Positions 26,122 to 33,647 of a stretch of 64,000 nucleotides of DNA are shown here, piece by piece. The notes below the pieces were generated by a model. The model was not told the DNA's origin. It ran no database searches and was given only the letters and a program-made list of their open reading frames with translations. A program made the translations under genes and the position numbers. Each line of letters begins with the position of its first letter. The first letter of the stretch is position 1. Origin of the DNA: Blastopirellula sediminis (GTDB taxonomy: Bacteria > Planctomycetota > Planctomycetia > Pirellulales > Pirellulaceae); assembly GCF_020966755.1 (NCBI RefSeq), contig NZ_JAJKFT010000010.1, forward strand, positions 1,700,720 to 1,764,719, read 5' to 3'.

Positions 26122-27054
26122 GTGCAGAAGCGCGACGCATTTACGTTAGTGGAACTGTTGGTCGTGATTGCGATCATCGGCATCTTGATCGCCTTGTTGT
26201 TGCCGGCGGTGCAGCAAGCCCGCGAAGCGGCCCGGCGGATGTCGTGTACGAACAACCTGAAACAGATCGGCTTGGCCAGCCACAATTACCACGACACCTT
26301 CAAGTCGTTCCCGTCGGGCTGGATCGCCACCGTCGAGGGAACGAACGTTCCGTTTGCGCACGGCGAACCAGGCTGGGGATGGGCCGCACAGTTGTTGCCG
26401 ATGCTGGAACAGCAGAACGTCGTCGACAGCCTGATCGACTTCCGCTTGTCGATTCGCCATTCGACTCACACGACGGTTCGCGTTCATCATGTGCCGGGCT
26501 ACCATTGCCCGTCCGACCGGGCGCCGTTCACGTTTGAGGCGCACGGCGAAGATCATGGCCACGCCGACAGCGGCAGCGGAGGAGACGACGATCTGGAACT
26601 GGCTTCGGCCAGTTATATCGGCGTCTTCGGTTCGACCGACAATGGGGGGACGACGATCGAAGATTGCGAGTCGTTTGGCGCCGGGACGAAGTGCGCCGGC
26701 AACGGCGTCTTCCATCACAACAGCGCGACGAAGTTCGCATCGATCATCGATGGAACCTCGAACACCTTCTTCTGCGGCGAGCGGAAATTCACCGACGAAG
26801 CGCCGTCGACCTGGGTCGGTTCGGTGAGCGAATCGGAATACGCGATCGAGCGAATCCTGGGGATCGTCGACGATCATGCTCCGAACGACGACGACAACCA
26901 TCCCGAAGATTTCCGCAGCCAACACCCGGCCGGAACCAACTTCGCCTTCTGCGACGGTTCGGTCCACCTGATCACCGAAACGATCGACTTGCAGGTCTAC
27001 CGCAACCTGGCCAATCGCCAGGATGGTCAAGTGATTCCATCCGATTCGTACTAA
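26122..27054 (+). CDS. DUF1559 pseudopilin-like protein with His/Asp-rich insertions
   Basis: 310 residues from the GTG at 26122, with GGAGAGCAGAAC as ribosome site. The type IV pilin/pseudopilin N-terminal signature is intact ([20 protein letters not shown], then [19 protein letters not shown]). DUF1559 motifs follow: [24 protein letters not shown] and the C-terminal H-X9-DG element ([17 protein letters not shown]). Unusual for the family are [18 protein letters not shown] and [14 protein letters not shown]. The His-rich upstream neighbour and these insertions suggest a metal-related role. Confidence 0.92.
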   Translation: MQKRDAFTLVELLVVIAIIGILIALLLPAVQQAREAARRMSCTNNLKQIGLASHNYHDTFKSFPSGWIATVEGTNVPFAHGEPGWGWAAQLLPMLEQQNVVDSLIDFRLSIRHSTHTTVRVHHVPGYHCPSDRAPFTFEAHGEDHGHADSGSGGDDDLELASASYIGVFGSTDNGGTTIEDCESFGAGTKCAGNGVFHHNSATKFASIIDGTSNTFFCGERKFTDEAPSTWVGSVSESEYAIERILGIVDDHAPNDDDNHPEDFRSQHPAGTNFAFCDGSVHLITETIDLQVYRNLANRQDGQVIPSDSY

Positions 27055-27081
27055 GCGAGTCTGGAAGCGAATCGACAAAAA

Positions 27082-27115
27082 AAACAGGGACCGAAGATTC
27101 GGTCCCTGTTTTTGT
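27082..27115 (+). terminator. Intrinsic terminator after the DUF1559 gene
   Basis: Stem of 13 bp (AAACAGGGACCGA / TCGGTCCCTGTTT) with an AGAT loop, followed by a T-rich stretch. It lies 27 nt after the stop codon. The A-run before the stem makes it potentially bidirectional. Confidence 0.88.
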
Positions 27116-27137
27116 TTCTTGGGCTGCTGTTTTCTGG

Positions 27138-27262
27138 CGTAGGTTGGGTGCAGCGAAACGCAACCCAACAATGCGTTCGAGCGTTTGGAAGGTGGGTTAC
27201 GCAAGCGAGCTATGTTGAACGAGCCAAATCGGCTCTGTTTCGCTTGCTGCACCCACCCTACG
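27138..27262. repeat. Composite inverted repeat, family D
   Basis: Two overlapping arms are visible. AAGGTGGGTTACGCAAGCG (27189-27207) pairs with CGCTTGCTGCACCCACCCT (27241-27259), and an outer CGTAGGTTGGGTGCAGCG (27138) resembles the complement of the right end. The left arm is the same sequence as at 2015-2033. It lies between convergent genes. Confidence 0.72.
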
Positions 27263-27270
27263 ATTCGCCA

Positions 27271-28152
27271 CTACTTCTTCGCGCTCAGCACGCCTTGCTT
27301 CTCCATGAACTTCGTTACTACGGTCGGCCAGAGGGTCACTTCGTGATCCGTGGGACGAAGGCCGTAGCCATGGCCGCCGGTTGGGTAGATGTGCACTTCG
27401 GCCGGAGTCTTCAAACGCTTCAGGCCGAGGAAGAAGGCGATGCTGTTGTTGCACGGAACCGGATCGTCTTCGGCGTGGATCATGATCGCCGGCGGCGTGG
27501 TCGGCGTCACTTCGGCCCGATCGTTCAAAACGACGCTGTCCGGTTCGGTCGTCAGGTAAGCCGGGTAGACCAGCACCAGGAAGTCGGGGCGGCAGCTCAG
27601 CTTGTCCGCTTCGTCGATCGGATCGTACGTTTTCAGGTCATGGCCGACGCCGGTGATCGCGGTCAGATTGCCGCCGGCCGAGAAGCCGAGGAGCCCGACC
27701 CGATTGGGATCGATTCCCCACGCTTCGGCGTTTTCGCGAGTCAGACGCATCGCACGCTGGGCGTCCTGCATCGGACCGGTTTGATAGTCCCCTTTGGCCC
27801 GCGGAACGCGATAGTGCAGAACTACCGCGGTGACGCCGATGTCGTTCAGCCACTTGGCGACTTCCGTTCCTTCCAGATCGTAGGCGAGGATGTTGTATCC
27901 GCCGCCGGGGCAGACGACGACCGCCGCGCCATTCTTCTTGTCCGCCTCCGGCTGGAAAACGGTGATCATCGGCTTGGTGACTTTCGTCGTTTTGCGGCCG
28001 ATCCGCTGGTCGATTTCCTCAACGATCTCCTCTTTCACGCTCGGGTCTTGGCCCGGAACCTGACCAGCGGGCCAGAGGACGACTTCAACGTTTTCGGCCC
28101 AAGCAGGCGAAGCGACAAGCGCGAGAATCGCAGCGGCGAGCATCTTCTTCAT
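27271..28152 (-). CDS. Secreted alpha/beta hydrolase (BD-FAE / acetyl-esterase type)
   Basis: 293 residues with a signal peptide (MKKMLAAAILALVASPAWA). The alpha/beta-hydrolase catalytic triad is readable: Ser158 in LLGFSAGGNL, Asp230 in MIHAEDDPV and His261 in PTGGHGYGL. An oxyanion-hole region CPGGGYNILAYDLEG follows the second strand. This layout fits the BD-FAE family of esterases that deacetylate or deferuloylate plant polysaccharides; the exact substrate is unknown. Confidence 0.9.
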   Translation of the reverse strand: MKKMLAAAILALVASPAWAENVEVVLWPAGQVPGQDPSVKEEIVEEIDQRIGRKTTKVTKPMITVFQPEADKKNGAAVVVCPGGGYNILAYDLEGTEVAKWLNDIGVTAVVLHYRVPRAKGDYQTGPMQDAQRAMRLTRENAEAWGIDPNRVGLLGFSAGGNLTAITGVGHDLKTYDPIDEADKLSCRPDFLVLVYPAYLTTEPDSVVLNDRAEVTPTTPPAIMIHAEDDPVPCNNSIAFFLGLKRLKTPAEVHIYPTGGHGYGLRPTDHEVTLWPTVVTKFMEKQGVLSAKK

Positions 28153-28252
28153 CGGTGGGAAATCCTCAAATAGGGGCAGAGTAGGGATGCAATGGCGAGA
28201 ATAGTCGACGCCGCGCCGCGATGCAACTTGGGGGGGAGAAGTCGGGCGTGGA

Positions 28253-28879
28253 TTACGCGTCGACTTGCACTTCGTCCCACTCGACCGAGTTATAAAGCCA
28301 CTCGAAGGCGTAGCAGCGCTGCCACAGCACGACGTATTGCAAGTCTCGCGGAGCTCGTTGGCGTTTCATCGCCTGGCGGATGTAGCAGTGCAAATGGTAG
28401 TGGCGATCGCTTTCGGCCAAGATTTCGCCGGGCGAACGCAGCTGCGCCGATTCGACGAACTTGTCGATCGGCGTTCCTAGCCCGGGCATGATTTCGTCGA
28501 CCAGTTGCGTCGTGTCGCACGTTCGCGTCGGCAGGCCGAGCGTCCTGACTTTGCCGATCGCCCACAGCAACGCCCATTCCGCTTCCACTCGCCAGCGTGC
28601 GGCAGCGCTATCTTGTTCGGACGGCTCTTCGGCTTGGAGTAAAGCGAGCTCTTGAGGAGAGATCTCGTCGGTCAAGCCTTGCGAATCGAGCCAGCGGAGA
28701 ACTTCGCCGCCATCCACGCCAAAACCGACCGCGACGACGCCGTGCAAAATGATCGCGCGACGGGCAATTTCCGACGCCGTACCAGGAAGAGGCTCGTCGA
28801 ACTCCGCGTCGGCAATCGCCGGTACAACTTCTTCGCCGCAAAGTTTGTGGGCGATCGCGAACTCTTTGGTCGTCGTCAT
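28253..28879 (-). CDS. DUF4272-like protein
   Basis: 208 residues, soluble. It opens with a helical region where DUF4272 proteins have SEIARRAIILHGVVAVGFGV. A conserved-looking RWRVEAEWALLWAIGKV segment and the C-terminal RHYHLHCYIRQAMK...VVLWQRCYAFEWLY follow. Function unknown. The downstream order on this strand is an alpha/beta hydrolase after 100 nt; the gene upstream is an ankyrin protein 51 nt away, so the two small genes may be co-transcribed. Confidence 0.8.
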   Translation of the reverse strand: MTTTKEFAIAHKLCGEEVVPAIADAEFDEPLPGTASEIARRAIILHGVVAVGFGVDGGEVLRWLDSQGLTDEISPQELALLQAEEPSEQDSAAARWRVEAEWALLWAIGKVRTLGLPTRTCDTTQLVDEIMPGLGTPIDKFVESAQLRSPGEILAESDRHYHLHCYIRQAMKRQRAPRDLQYVVLWQRCYAFEWLYNSVEWDEVQVDA

Positions 28880-28930
28880 CGTGAGAAGTCTTTGGGAGAA
28901 TCGTTCTGCAATCTTTACGGGCTCGCAGGT

Positions 28931-29482
28931 CTAAACTTCTTCCCGCTCCGCTTCCAATTCATACGCGGTTTTCGCCCCATGGCTGCGCAGCAGGTCGATT
29001 ACCGCCGGATCGTCGGTCCAGTCGATCGCCGCCAGACGGCAGCCGGGGTCGTCGTACAGATTGTAGAGCCGGTTCAGATCGGCGCCTGCTTCGACCAAGA
29101 GGGTGACGTAACGCAAGCGGCGTTCCGGCGACAGCTTCCAGTTGAGGGCCGAGACAAGCGATCGATCGAGATTCGGATTGGCGCCGCGGGCGATCAGCAG
29201 TTCGACCGTTTCGTCCTTTTCAAACAAGATCGCCGTTTGCAGCGGCGTATCGCCAGTCGGGATCAACTGCACGTTGATGTTGTATCCGGCGTCGAGCATC
29301 GCCGCGACGACCGCTGCGTTTCCGTCTTTGACCGCCAGGTTCAGCCACGAGCGTTTCAAGTCTTCGGTCGTGACGAAATCGCGGACGAGCGACGGATTGG
29401 CGGCGATGACTTCCTGCACGCGCTGCGGATCTTGGGCGTAAATGGCGCGGGCCAACGCTTGATTGGCGGTCTTATCGATCAA
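28931..29482 (-). CDS. Ankyrin-repeat protein
   Basis: 183 residues without a signal peptide. Ankyrin repeats are visible at LARAIYAQDPQRVQEVIAAN, SWLNLAVKDGNAAVVAAMLD, DTPLQTAILFEKDETVELLI, RLRYVTLLVEAGADLNRL and AAIDWTDDPAVIDLLRSHGA. It is a likely protein-binding scaffold in the cytosol. It shares strand and short spacing with the DUF4272 gene downstream and lies 44 nt after the site-2 protease gene. Confidence 0.86.
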   Translation of the reverse strand: MIDKTANQALARAIYAQDPQRVQEVIAANPSLVRDFVTTEDLKRSWLNLAVKDGNAAVVAAMLDAGYNINVQLIPTGDTPLQTAILFEKDETVELLIARGANPNLDRSLVSALNWKLSPERRLRYVTLLVEAGADLNRLYNLYDDPGCRLAAIDWTDDPAVIDLLRSHGAKTAYELEAEREEV

Positions 29483-29526
29483 CGGACAGAGGCTTTCCTG
29501 CGGGAGACGAAATCAAAGCTCTCATT

Positions 29527-30681
29527 CTAACCTTGACTCTGCCGGAGCGCCGACCGGATGGCGATGAACTCCCCGACGTTTTCCAGGTCGATCACGCCGA
29601 CGAGCTGCCCATTGGCGACGATTGGCATTGAGTTACAGGCGCCATTTTGCAGCCGTTCGTAGGCGGTTTGCAGCATTTCGCTCGGCGTGGCGACCTGAAA
29701 ATCGGTCCGCATCACGCCGCTGATCGGCGCCTGGTTGCCACTTTCGGCGAGTGCCCGCAGCAGATCATGTTTGGTCAGCATCCCGACCACTTTGCCTTCG
29801 TCGACCACCGGAAAGTCTTGCTGAAAGCCGGCCAAGACGTGCGTTGCCGCGTCGCCCAGCGTTTCGTCCGGGCGAACCGTCTCGAAGTGGGTGATCATCA
29901 CGCTGCGGATCGGAATCCCGGTAAGGGCGAACTTTCGCTGCACCATCGCCGCTTCGGCGGTCGCCCCCATCCAGACGAACAAGGCGATGAAGACGAGAAA
30001 CGGATTGTAAAAGAGGCCGAAGAAGCCAAAGAGGAAGGCCATGAACTGGCCGACCCCGGCGGCGACCTGGGTCGCTTGCACGTAGTCCATGTGCATCGCC
30101 AGGAACGCCCGCAGCACGCGTCCCCCGTCCATCGGGAAGGCGGGGAGCAAATTGAAGAGGACCATGATCACATTGAAGGCGAACAGGACGAAGCAGATCG
30201 ACGCCGCTTGTTGCCAAATGGTGAGATCGGTCATCGTCTTCATCGACGCGTTCTCGCCGAAGACCGAACTGAGATAGAGGAGCGCATTGCTGCGATCCGA
30301 CGCCAAGCTGCCGATGAGCAGGGTCAGCCCCAAGAAGAGGACCGCCAAGACGACGTTGACCATCGGGCCGGCGATCGCAACGACCAACTCTTGCTTTGGA
30401 TCTTCCGGCATCCGTTCGAGTCGGGCGACGCCGCCGATCGGCAGGAGCGTGATGTCTTTCGTTTCAATGCCATAACGGCGTGCGGCGAGCGCATGTCCCA
30501 GTTCGTGCAGGACGACGATAAAAAAGATCGCCCCGACCATCGCCAGGCCGAAGAGGGTATCGCTGAGATCGTCGCCGCGGGTCCAGTGGAGCGCCGCGAA
30601 CCAGACCAGGATGATCAGGAAGGTGAAGTGGACGTAAACGCCGATGCCGAACAGAGTGCCGATCCGTAGCGACCATTTCAT
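29527..30681 (-). CDS. Site-2 protease family protein (M50) with C-terminal CBS pair
   Basis: 384 residues. The membrane-embedded zinc protease motifs are intact: His59-Glu60-x-x-His63 in VVLHELGHALAARRYGI, and the third ligand in NLLPAFPMDGGRVLRAFLA. About six membrane segments precede two CBS domains (RSVMITHFETVRPDETLGDA and MLQTAYERLQNGACNSMPIV regions). This is the Rip3-like group, which cleaves membrane-anchored regulators; CBS domains usually sense adenine nucleotides. A weak GG-N10-GC element upstream is noted separately. Confidence 0.93.
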   Translation of the reverse strand: MKWSLRIGTLFGIGVYVHFTFLIILVWFAALHWTRGDDLSDTLFGLAMVGAIFFIVVLHELGHALAARRYGIETKDITLLPIGGVARLERMPEDPKQELVVAIAGPMVNVVLAVLFLGLTLLIGSLASDRSNALLYLSSVFGENASMKTMTDLTIWQQAASICFVLFAFNVIMVLFNLLPAFPMDGGRVLRAFLAMHMDYVQATQVAAGVGQFMAFLFGFFGLFYNPFLVFIALFVWMGATAEAAMVQRKFALTGIPIRSVMITHFETVRPDETLGDAATHVLAGFQQDFPVVDEGKVVGMLTKHDLLRALAESGNQAPISGVMRTDFQVATPSEMLQTAYERLQNGACNSMPIVANGQLVGVIDLENVGEFIAIRSALRQSQG

Positions 30682-30761
30682 ACGACAAACGCCTTTCGAG
30701 CCAGGTTGCGAAATCTAGTTGAATTGTAGAGCAGAATTGCGCGAACTGAACCAAACGACAT

Positions 30762-30793
30762 AAAAAAACGCCGCACCCAAGTTGGGTGCGGCG
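30762..30793 (-). terminator. Intrinsic terminator of the Gly/Tyr-rich protein gene
   Basis: Read on the reverse strand: CGCCGCACCCAA, a one-base loop, TTGGGTGCGGCG, then seven Ts. It lies about 43 nt after the stop codon of the gene at 30836-31813. Confidence 0.93.
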
Positions 30794-30835
30794 AATTGCT
30801 GAGCTTCAGCTATTCTAAATGTTTACGGCGAGCAA

Positions 30836-31813
30836 CTAGTTGCCGCCGATGGCGGCTCCAATGCCGGCGCCGATGTTGGCGCCTTGCTGACCGCCGATCG
30901 CTCCGCCGATGCCGGCGCCAATGTTCGCCCCTTGCTGGGCGCCACGATTACCGCCGTAGTAGCCCGGACCGTAACCCGGTCCATATCCCGGACCGTAGTA
31001 GTTGCGGCCATAGCCGTTGTTGTAGTAGCCATTGTTGTAGCTACCGCGGTAGTAGGTGCGGTTCGGGCCGGTGTAATAGCCGTTGCCGTAGTAAACCTGA
31101 CCGGTCACGCCGACGCGCGGAGCGACGTAGCTCGCACGTTCGTAGCGAACCCAGTTACCGCCGCGGTGATACATCCAGTAGCCGCTCGGGGTCCAGTACC
31201 ACCATTCGCCGTTGTGCTGCTTGTAGCGCCACTTGGCGTTGCGGTCGTGGTTGTCGGCGTGATCGTGGTCACGATCACGGTTGCGATTCATGTTGGCCTG
31301 CGCCTGAGCGCTCAGATCCACGCCAGCGTCAACGTCGACGGCCGGAACGTTCGGATCGACGTTCGCGTTGGGGGCGGCGTTCGCACGAGCGTTCACATCA
31401 ACCCCTTGAGCGTTGGCGTCAACCGTGGCGCGAGGATCGCCGTTCATCTTGGCGTTTACGTCCACGCCGGGAGCGTGGGCGTCGACCATCGCTTTGGGAG
31501 CGGCGTTGGCTTTCGCGTCGACGTTCAGTTGCGCGTCGAGTTTCGGAGCGCGGTCCGCTTTCACGCCGGCGTCGACCGCGGCATCAGCTTGTGCGGCCGG
31601 AACCGGCAGGGCTTTATCGGTCGGAACATTCGGCGGATCGACGACCGGAGGGGTTTCCGGTTTCGCCGCATTCACATCGACGTTGACGCCAGCCTTCGCT
31701 TGGGCAGGACCTTCAATGGCATTGGTCAGGTCTTTCGCGTCTTGAGCTGCAACAGGCAACGCCAAGGCGCAAACGCCCAACAATCCCATCCAGCTCCAAG
31801 TAGTCTTCGTCAT
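30836..31813 (-). CDS. Secreted repetitive Ala/Asn/Asp- and Gly/Tyr-rich protein
   Basis: 325 residues with a signal peptide (GLLGVCALALPVAAQ) and a good ribosome site (TTAGGAGGAGACTACG). Residues about 100-165 are three 21-residue repeats starting NAAPKAMVDAHAPGVDVNAK, then NGDPRATVDANAQGVDVNAR and NAAPNANVDPNVPAVDVDAG. A Trp/Tyr-rich patch follows (WRYKQHNGEWWYWTPSGYW). The C-terminus is YGPGYGPGYGPGYYGG plus two copies of QQGANIGAGIGxAIGG, glycine-zipper text. It is probably a structural envelope protein. It has a strong sigma-54 type promoter upstream at 31892-31907. Confidence 0.85.
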   Translation of the reverse strand: MTKTTWSWMGLLGVCALALPVAAQDAKDLTNAIEGPAQAKAGVNVDVNAAKPETPPVVDPPNVPTDKALPVPAAQADAAVDAGVKADRAPKLDAQLNVDAKANAAPKAMVDAHAPGVDVNAKMNGDPRATVDANAQGVDVNARANAAPNANVDPNVPAVDVDAGVDLSAQAQANMNRNRDRDHDHADNHDRNAKWRYKQHNGEWWYWTPSGYWMYHRGGNWVRYERASYVAPRVGVTGQVYYGNGYYTGPNRTYYRGSYNNGYYNNGYGRNYYGPGYGPGYGPGYYGGNRGAQQGANIGAGIGGAIGGQQGANIGAGIGAAIGGN

Positions 31814-31891
31814 CGTAGTCTCCTCCTAACAGAGTCTTGCGAGAGTCGCGAATCCACGAAACGCGACGTTGTGTTCTTGCGAAGAGCTAAT

Positions 31892-31907
31892 TGCAAAGGC
31901 CATGCCG
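31892..31907 (-). promoter_or_regulatory. Sigma-54 (-24/-12) promoter for the Gly/Tyr-rich protein gene
   Basis: Reverse-strand sequence CGGCATGGCCTTTGCA against the consensus TGGCAY-R-N4-TTGCW. Only the first base deviates, and the GG-N10-GC spacing is exact. The predicted start is near 31881, giving a leader of about 68 nt before the ATG at 31813. Confidence 0.72.
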
Positions 31908-32047
31908 CTTGAGCAAAAGTCGCAATCCGCGGCGTTTTCGCCGAAAAAAGCGCAACGTGCTGCCGGCTCGGCGACCAACGTGAAGGGATGACCGCCAATG
32001 TGCATGCTGGGGAAGTTGCACATAGAGAGATGGAAGTGGAAACAGTG

Positions 32048-32235
32048 ATGGATAGCCGCGATAGCTCTTGCTATCGGGGCGGCGCAGCCGCAGGAAGCAT
32101 CCGTCGCTGGAATGCAGTAAAGGCGCGGTTGGCAAACTTCAAACGATGTGGCGACTGCCGATTTGATTTCGGGCGCGGATGGATGCTTCCTGCCGACTTC
32201 GTCGGCCCGATAGCGAGAGCTATCGCGGCTATCCA
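32048..32235. repeat. Long inverted repeat, about 188 bp (family E)
   Basis: The arms, about 55 bp each (32048-32102 and 32180-32235), are inverse complements with a few mismatches. They start ATGGATAGCCGCGATAGCTC and contain CAGGAAGCATCC at the inner end. No open frame is inside. It sits in the 757-nt gap that also contains the candidate ncRNA. Confidence 0.8.
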
Positions 32236-32290
32236 TACAGACTTTGCAGGAAGTGCGGAAGCGTTGCGAAAGAGTTCGCGAGCAAGAAAT

Positions 32291-32432
32291 AAAAAAAGCC
32301 CGGCGCGTGATTGTTAGGAATCATCGCGCGTCGGGTTCACGCTACGGGGTGCTTACCTAACGCTCCGTGTAGCGTCCCTGTCCGACCGCGGTCATCTGGA
32401 GCCAGATCACCGTAAGGGCCCATCGGCCGGAC
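32291..32432 (-). ncRNA. Candidate structured small RNA, about 142 nt, with its own promoter and terminator
   Basis: Three consecutive hairpins are readable on the reverse strand. Hairpin 1 (32432-32380) has GTCCG-GCCG pairing with CGGTCGGAC and an inner CGGTGATCTGG/CCAGATGACCG helix. Hairpin 2 (32375-32339) has ACGCTAC/GTAGCGT ends. Hairpin 3 (32335-32299) is followed by seven Ts, an intrinsic terminator. The loop of hairpin 3 (CCTAAC) is exactly complementary to GTTAGG in hairpin 2, so a kissing interaction is possible. A sigma-70 type promoter ends 7 nt upstream. I do not recognise an RNA family; a long riboswitch-like leader is less likely because no gene follows for over 470 nt. Confidence 0.6.
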
Positions 32433-32438
32433 ATCTGT

Positions 32439-32467
32439 AATCTAGGTTGCGGTTTCGGGAGACGCAA
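32439..32467 (-). promoter_or_regulatory. Sigma-70 type promoter of the candidate ncRNA
   Basis: Reverse strand: TTGCGT (-35, 32467-32462), exactly 17 bp, TAGATT (-10, 32444-32439). The predicted start at 32432 is the first base of hairpin 1. Confidence 0.6.
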
Positions 32468-32570
32468 ATAAATTTTTTTGCGGCGTTTACGGCTCATTTA
32501 AAGGGGAAAAACGGGGCGGCAAGGGAGGGCCGGCCAAGGCCGATGCGCCAGGGATCGCTCACCTCTCGAC

Positions 32571-32807
32571 CTAGTTCGCAGGATTCTCGGCGCGTCCTTC
32601 GATATCGATGTCGACTCCTTTGCCGCCGCCGATGTCGATATCAATCTTTCCTTTTCGCTCCGTCTCCAGCGGAGTCGGATCGACGGTGGAGTCGACCGCC
32701 GGCGTCACGTCGTCATGCGCCGTATGCGGCGGCGGAGCGCAGCCCAGGAAGAAAATGGCGGCGCAAATCACGCCGAGTCCCAAGTGGTACAAGTCAAACG
32801 ATTCCAT
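32571..32807 (-). CDS. Small lipoprotein, function unknown
   Basis: 78 residues from the ATG at 32807 (MESFDLYHLGLGVICAAIFFLGC); an ATG four codons upstream (32819) is equally possible. A lipobox-like end (FFLGC-APPP) suggests lipidation at the Cys. The mature part is short and strongly acidic, ending in an alternating pattern (GKIDIDIGGGKGVDIDIEG) that would form a two-strand hairpin. It lies just after the terminator of the gene at 32904-33269. Confidence 0.65.
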   Translation of the reverse strand: MESFDLYHLGLGVICAAIFFLGCAPPPHTAHDDVTPAVDSTVDPTPLETERKGKIDIDIGGGKGVDIDIEGRAENPAN

Positions 32808-32847
32808 GCGGCGGACCATGAGCGTAGTTCCTGTTAACGGCTGGGGG

Positions 32848-32889
32848 AAAAAGAGAACGGCTCGCCGGCTGTGGTCCAGCGAGCCGTTC
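32848..32889 (-). terminator. Intrinsic terminator after the small membrane-anchored protein gene
   Basis: Reverse strand: GAACGGCTCGC, a 13-nt loop, GCGAGCCGTTC, then CTCTTTTT. It lies about 15 nt after the stop codon at 32904 and precedes the lipoprotein gene. Confidence 0.85.
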
Positions 32890-32903
32890 GGCTAGGGGGA
32901 AAT

Positions 32904-33269
32904 CTAGCCAGAAGTGCTGGAAGCTCCTTCTTCGCTCGTCGCAGGCGCGGCCTGGGGAGCAGTAGTCGCGTTGGCTTTCACTTCGGTTTGGGCGTCCGAG
33001 TCGCCGCTAACGTTGTCACGAACTTCTTCGGCGCCCTCCTGGATCTGCTTACCGGCGTCGTTCAGCAGTTGCTTCCCTTCTTCGACCGCCTTGCCGGCGT
33101 CATCCTTCATCTGCTGCGTGTTGACTTCAATCGTCGTGGTCGCCGAGTTGTTTTCGACGGTCGCGTAACCCATGGCGTAAATCAGACCGCAGGCGATCAC
33201 GATGATCACCGCAAGCGTCGCCAATACGCCGGCGATCGAATTGCCGTGACGTGGTGCATTGGTGTTCAT
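32904..33269 (-). CDS. Small membrane-anchored protein with coiled-coil-like domain
   Basis: 121 residues from the ATG at 33269 (ribosome site CGGGAGAATTCGC); the open frame upstream is arginine-rich and not credible. A single membrane segment (IAGVLATLAVIIVIACGLIYAMG) is followed by an amphipathic helical stretch (QQMKDDAGKAVEEGKQLLND, AGKQIQEGAEEVRDN) and a low-complexity Ala/Thr tail. It resembles apolipoprotein-A- or YtxH-like stress proteins in character only. A sigma-54-like element lies upstream at 33330-33345. Confidence 0.75.
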   Translation of the reverse strand: MNTNAPRHGNSIAGVLATLAVIIVIACGLIYAMGYATVENNSATTTIEVNTQQMKDDAGKAVEEGKQLLNDAGKQIQEGAEEVRDNVSGDSDAQTEVKANATTAPQAAPATSEEGASSTSG

Positions 33270-33647
33270 GCGAATTCTCCCGAAACGGTGAATGGAAATT
33301 GCGGCGACGTTCGCCGCGGCAGTCCCTAAGGCACATCGCGGGCCAATCGGTAAAAGTTCTTCGTAAATCAATTGACGTTTACAGGTTGCGTCGCGACTGC
33401 CGTCGCTCGCACGAAGCGTAAGACTGGCCGCCGGACGACCAGCCTGATTGCGCCGCGTGCGCCGCGAAACGCTTCTTCGCTGTCGCACGGTTGTTGAAAT
33501 TTGCGCAAGCGGCGATGAATGCTGCAGAATTGATCGATTTCGCGACGAAGTCGGGAAAAATCGGCGCTTTTGCACGTCGATGGTCGGATATTTGCTTGAT
33601 ACACGCATCGGAAATCAGGTGAGCTGAAATCGCGGGTGGGGTGACGG
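33270..33647. other. Intergenic region, 378 nt, holding one sigma-54-like element
   Basis: Between the small membrane-anchored protein and the GlsB-like gene, both on the reverse strand. Apart from the promoter element at 33330-33345 I see no gene, repeat or terminator. The open frames here have planctomycete-untypical composition. Confidence 0.5.
33330..33345 (-). promoter_or_regulatory. Sigma-54-like promoter for the small membrane-anchored protein
   Basis: Reverse strand TGGCCCGCGATGTGCC. GG and GC are exactly 10 bp apart and TGGC is intact, but the -12 half (GTGCC) is weaker than consensus. The expected leader is about 50 nt to the ATG at 33269. Confidence 0.5.

Noticed and set aside
30738-30753. 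GG-N10-GC sequence upstream of the site-2 protease gene (reverse strand)
   Set aside because: Spacing fits sigma-54 but TGGTTC and GCGCA deviate at several consensus positions; in GC-rich DNA this is expected by chance.
32865-32880. GG-N10-GC sequence upstream of the small lipoprotein gene
   Set aside because: It lies inside the stem-loop of a terminator and does not match the rest of the sigma-54 consensus.
33270-33608. N-terminal extension of the 121-residue membrane protein up to 33608
   Set aside because: Arginine-rich, lies across a promoter element, and a good ribosome site precedes the ATG at 33269.
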